Of a stretch of DNA of 64,000 bases, positions 61,301 to 64,000 are shown piece by piece. Location of the stretch: contig NZ_WNXY01000006.1 in the NCBI RefSeq assembly GCF_009733815.1, positions 1 through 64,000 of the forward strand, in the 5' to 3' direction. Made by a program: the position numbers and the translations under genes. The first letter of the stretch is position 1, and the number at the start of each line of letters is the position of its first letter. The DNA is from Pseudactinotalea suaedae. Its GTDB lineage: Bacteria; Actinomycetota; Actinomycetes; Actinomycetales; Beutenbergiaceae. Under the pieces are notes generated by a model that saw nothing but the letters and a program-made list of their open reading frames with translations, did not search any database and was not told where the DNA came from.

Positions 61301-64000
61301 TCAGCCGCAGGTCACCGCCTCGTAGCTGACCGAGTAGCGCTCGTAGTGGCCATGGTCGGTGTGCCACGAGTAGCCGGCGGTCGTCGCGGTACCGGCGTCG
61401 ACCGACGCACCCCCGGTGGTGAACCCGTGGTACACCGCCTGTCCCGGCTGCACCGCGGTGAACTTCTTGTCACCGAACGGTGTGGTCAGCCGGATGTCCG
61501 CCGGCAGGTCCGTGCGGTTGACGGCGTGCATCGCCACCACCGCTTGGTCCTCCCAGCACTGCGAGCGGACGCTGACCCGCAGGTCGACGCCGGTCTCGTG
61601 GGCCGGTGGCTCGGGCTCGTCCTCGTCCACCGGGGCGAGCGTCAGCGCATTGGCCTCGGCGTAGTGGTAGACGTTGAAGTAACCGGCCTCCGCGATCGCG
61701 TCCCCTGTCCCGGCGTCGAGACCGCTCCACACGGTCGCACCGTCGACGCGCAGCACGATCTCCATGCCCTGGTCGGTGGCGGTGGTGCCGAACTCGATGA
61801 CGTGCTCGCTGTTCGCGGCGATCGCGGTGTTGGGGATGATGTCCAGCATCGACTGACCAGGACGCCAGCTCTGGAACTCGATCACGTCCTCCTTGATCAC
61901 CACGAGGTAGCCCTTGTTGCTCCCGACCCAGCTCGGCGTGCCCGCGCGGTCGGACCGGACGGCGAAGCCGTACCAGCCGCCCTCGAAGCCCCCGAAGGAG
62001 GCGTTGAAGCGCAGCAGCCCGTCGGCGTAGGTGGCGCCCTCGTAGCCGACCACGCCTTCGGCCGTCACACGCAGGGTGCCGCCCTCGAAGTCGGCGATGA
62101 CGTCACCCACCCAGCCGGCGGCGTCCGAGAGCTCGTCGGTCAGATCGGTCACGACGTACTCACCTTGGACCACCTCGACGGCGACGCTCGCGCTGAGGGT
62201 CTGGTCGTCGGCGACGGTGACGGTCACCGAGGCGGTTCCCGGACCGACCGCCCGGATGCGACCGAGCGCGTCCACCGTGACGACGGCAGCGTCCGACGAC
62301 TCCCACGTGAGCGTGGCGCTGGCGTCGCTCGGCGTGAGGACGGCGGTCAGCTGACGGCTGCCCCCGGCCGCGAGGACGACATCGGTCTCGGCGATCGTGA
62401 TCGACTCCGGGGCCGTGCGGACCAGCGAGAACATCACGTCGTCGACGTCGAGGTGGCTGAAGCCCGAGACGTAGAACCCGACCTTGCCGGACGTGCCGGG
62501 GTTGGGGTTCGGACCCGAGATCACCGGCGTCCCGTCGACCGCGACCGTGACACCGGCGGCGGCCGAGGTCATCGCGACCTCGTACCGTGAGCTCGGCGCG
62601 AGCGCCTGCTCAGGAGTCAGCACGACCTCCTTCAGCACGGCCCAGCCGGAGTCGTAGACGCGCCAGCGCGGCTCGGCCTCGCTGTGCCGGTACTCGACGA
62701 AGCCACCCGGGTTGGCGCCGGTGCGGTCATAGACCAGGAGCACACCGCCCTCGGGCATGACCTCCGGCGTGACGAGCTGGAACCGGAGCGTGTACTCGCC
62801 GAACGGGCGTGGGTGCTGGCTGTTGGCGCCGTTGACGATCCGGTACACGTGGTTGCCGTCCGCCTCGGCCACGATGCTCCGGTTCGGGTCGACAGGCCAG
62901 TCGTTGCCGCCGGACTCGAAGTCGGTGTAGTGGAGGATCCCGTCACCGGCCACCACGACGACCCGGGCCTCGTCGGTGATCGAGGCGTCCGTCGAGGTGA
63001 CGGTCAGGATCGCCTCCCCGGGGGCGAGCGCGGTCACGGTACCGGCCGCGTCGACCTCGACGGTTGCAGGATCGCTGCTGGAGTAGCTGACGCTGGCCTC
63101 GCTCGCGTTCCACGGCACCACCTGTGCGGCGAACGACTGAGACGAGCCGAGCGGCAGCGTCAGCTGATCGGCCGGCAGGTAGACACCCGCGAGATCGATG
63201 TGCGTGGGAGAGCCCGGGTGACCCACCGTGCCGCTGGTTCCGATCTCGCCGAACGGGGTGGGCTCGAAACCGGCGATCTGGTCGAAGGCCGGCGCGCCCT
63301 CGGTGAACGTGAAGTCCTGGCTGCTCCAGTCGACGAACCCCGGGTCGGTGTCCGTGACCCAGTTGTCGCCGTAGTTCATCAGGTCGTGGACGTCGCGCGC
63401 ACCCTCGGCGTTGACGTCCCCGGACCGGGTGAGCTCCGGGTTCCAGGTGACGTTGTTCTCGAAGACGTTGGTGTCCGGGTAGTAGTGGTTCTCGTCGAAG
63501 AAGGTCAACAGCTCGGGGTAGCGCTCCGCGTACGGCGTGCCCACGAAGCCGTTGTTCTCCTCGAAGAGCTCGAGCCACCCCGGCATGTAGTCGGTGTCGA
63601 CCTTGTTGCCCTCGCCGTCACCCATCCACATCTCGTAGTTGTTGAAGGGGATGAAGGTGTCGACGAAGACGTTGTTGCGGGCGACGATGTAGGAGCCGGA
63701 ACCGCTCTTGATGGCGTCGTTGCCCATCCGGTAGAAGTAGTTCCCCTCGATGGTCAGGCCCATCGTGAGGTTGTCCGGGTAGATGCCCTCCACACCGAGT
63801 CGCCCGATGCCGGTGTCGTGGAAGTAGTTGCCACGGATCACCGTCCCGCGCTGCTGCGGCGTCGCGCCGGCGTTCATGTAGATCGCCCCGAGGTCCTGGA
63901 ACCTCTTGCAGATGTCGTAGATCTCGTTGCGCTCGATCAAGTGGTCGTTGCCGTGCACGATGATGCCCGGGTGCGGGGCGTCATGGATCTCGCTGTCCTG
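61301..64000 (-). CDS. large secreted right-handed beta-helix protein with Ig-like domains, 5' end outside the window
   Basis: At least 899 residues are visible, and the reading frame is open to the right edge (its first visible residues are QDSEIHDAPHPGIIVHGNDH), so the N-terminus and any signal peptide are cut off. The visible part starts with a right-handed parallel beta-helix (IERNEIYDICKRFQDLG, GTVIRGNYFHDTG, GLTIEGNYFYRMGNDAI, IVARNNVFVDTF) as in pectate lyases and other polysaccharide lyases or epimerases. Two bacterial Ig-like (BIG2) domains follow (VSYSSSDPATVEVDAAGTVTAL and LTWESSDAAVVTVDALGRIRAV), separated by a lectin/CBM-like stretch (ILHYTDFESGGNDW). A further beta-rich region ends in a Cys-containing domain. 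No LPXTG or C-terminal TM is present. Context suggests it degrades an extracellular glycan whose products enter via the adjacent operon. Confidence 0.78.
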   Translation of the reverse strand, partial: QDSEIHDAPHPGIIVHGNDHLIERNEIYDICKRFQDLGAIYMNAGATPQQRGTVIRGNYFHDTGIGRLGVEGIYPDNLTMGLTIEGNYFYRMGNDAIKSGSGSYIVARNNVFVDTFIPFNNYEMWMGDGEGNKVDTDYMPGWLELFEENNGFVGTPYAERYPELLTFFDENHYYPDTNVFENNVTWNPELTRSGDVNAEGARDVHDLMNYGDNWVTDTDPGFVDWSSQDFTFTEGAPAFDQIAGFEPTPFGEIGTSGTVGHPGSPTHIDLAGVYLPADQLTLPLGSSQSFAAQVVPWNASEASVSYSSSDPATVEVDAAGTVTALAPGEAILTVTSTDASITDEARVVVVAGDGILHYTDFESGGNDWPVDPNRSIVAEADGNHVYRIVNGANSQHPRPFGEYTLRFQLVTPEVMPEGGVLLVYDRTGANPGGFVEYRHSEAEPRWRVYDSGWAVLKEVVLTPEQALAPSSRYEVAMTSAAAGVTVAVDGTPVISGPNPNPGTSGKVGFYVSGFSHLDVDDVMFSLVRTAPESITIAETDVVLAAGGSRQLTAVLTPSDASATLTWESSDAAVVTVDALGRIRAVGPGTASVTVTVADDQTLSASVAVEVVQGEYVVTDLTDELSDAAGWVGDVIADFEGGTLRVTAEGVVGYEGATYADGLLRFNASFGGFEGGWYGFAVRSDRAGTPSWVGSNKGYLVVIKEDVIEFQSWRPGQSMLDIIPNTAIAANSEHVIEFGTTATDQGMEIVLRVDGATVWSGLDAGTGDAIAEAGYFNVYHYAEANALTLAPVDEDEPEPPAHETGVDLRVSVRSQCWEDQAVVAMHAVNRTDLPADIRLTTPFGDKKFTAVQPGQAVYHGFTTGGASVDAGTATTAGYSWHTDHGHYERYSVSYEAVTCG

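Overview
This window is high-GC (about 70%) chromosomal DNA with dense gene packing, GTG starts, 4-base ATGA/GTGA overlaps and many leaderless promoters. Together with guaB/guaB3, an actinobacterial-type GuaB3, LivHMGF, a DUF222-HNH (13E12-type) protein and lone CUT1 permeases, this points to an actinomycete (Actinomycetota), perhaps of the Nocardioides/Propionibacteriales side. That narrower placement is inference. No rRNA, tRNA, CRISPR array, IS element or phage was seen.

Layout. 1-3.9 kb: branched-chain amino acid ABC transporter livHMGF (binding protein off the left edge). 4-9.7 kb: PrsW-type membrane protease, CIRCE-controlled groES without groEL, guaB, guaB3 and a Gfo/Idh/MocA oxidoreductase. 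9.9-15.8 kb: DUF222-HNH protein with palindromic repeats, DoxX-like protein, MshA-like glycosyltransferase, small membrane protein, fumC and a GNAT enzyme. 15.9-21.4 kb: LacI regulator with clear operators driving a five-gene operon (binding protein, two permeases, ATPase, ACMSD-like amidohydrolase). 21.5-31.3 kb: a vitamin B12 neighbourhood: sugar isomerase-like protein, PduO-type adenosyltransferase, cobalamin riboswitch, a secreted anchored protein plus ECF transporter, and the B12-dependent fused mutase IcmF. 31.4-32.3 kb: ArsR-SRPBCC pair. 32.4-40.6 kb: ackA-pta and phosphoketolase, separated by two secreted paralogues of unknown function. 40.7-48.4 kb: SURF1, small proteins, a DUF559 gene flanked by related palindromes, a heterodimeric ABC exporter with one dead ATP site, topoisomerase IB and a DUF3817 protein. 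48.5-52.4 kb: guaA, a GT4 glycosyltransferase and two unknown proteins. 52.4-53 kb: a roughly 590-base non-coding stretch with an 82-base tandem repeat. 53-64 kb: a carbohydrate-use locus (CUT1 transporter without ATPase, an unassigned 649-residue enzyme, RraA-like aldolase, aldo/keto reductase, lactonase-like amidohydrolase, GntR regulator, and a large beta-helix protein with Ig-like domains cut by the right edge).

How the genes work together. The B12 genes form a supply chain: riboswitch-regulated uptake, adenosylation by the PduO-type enzyme, and use by IcmF. Xfp, Pta and AckA together convert ketose phosphates to acetyl phosphate, acetate and acetyl-CoA. The last 11 kb reads as breakdown of a polysaccharide outside the cell, import, intracellular cleavage, then oxidation-lactonase-aldolase processing like a non-phosphorylated L-fucose or uronate route. 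A GntR/FCD protein and similar AT-rich sites before its own gene and before the transport operon suggest the control circuit. The most unusual items are this carbohydrate locus, the riboswitch-linked secreted protein, the palindrome-flanked DUF559 gene, the asymmetric ABC exporter and the twin secreted proteins.
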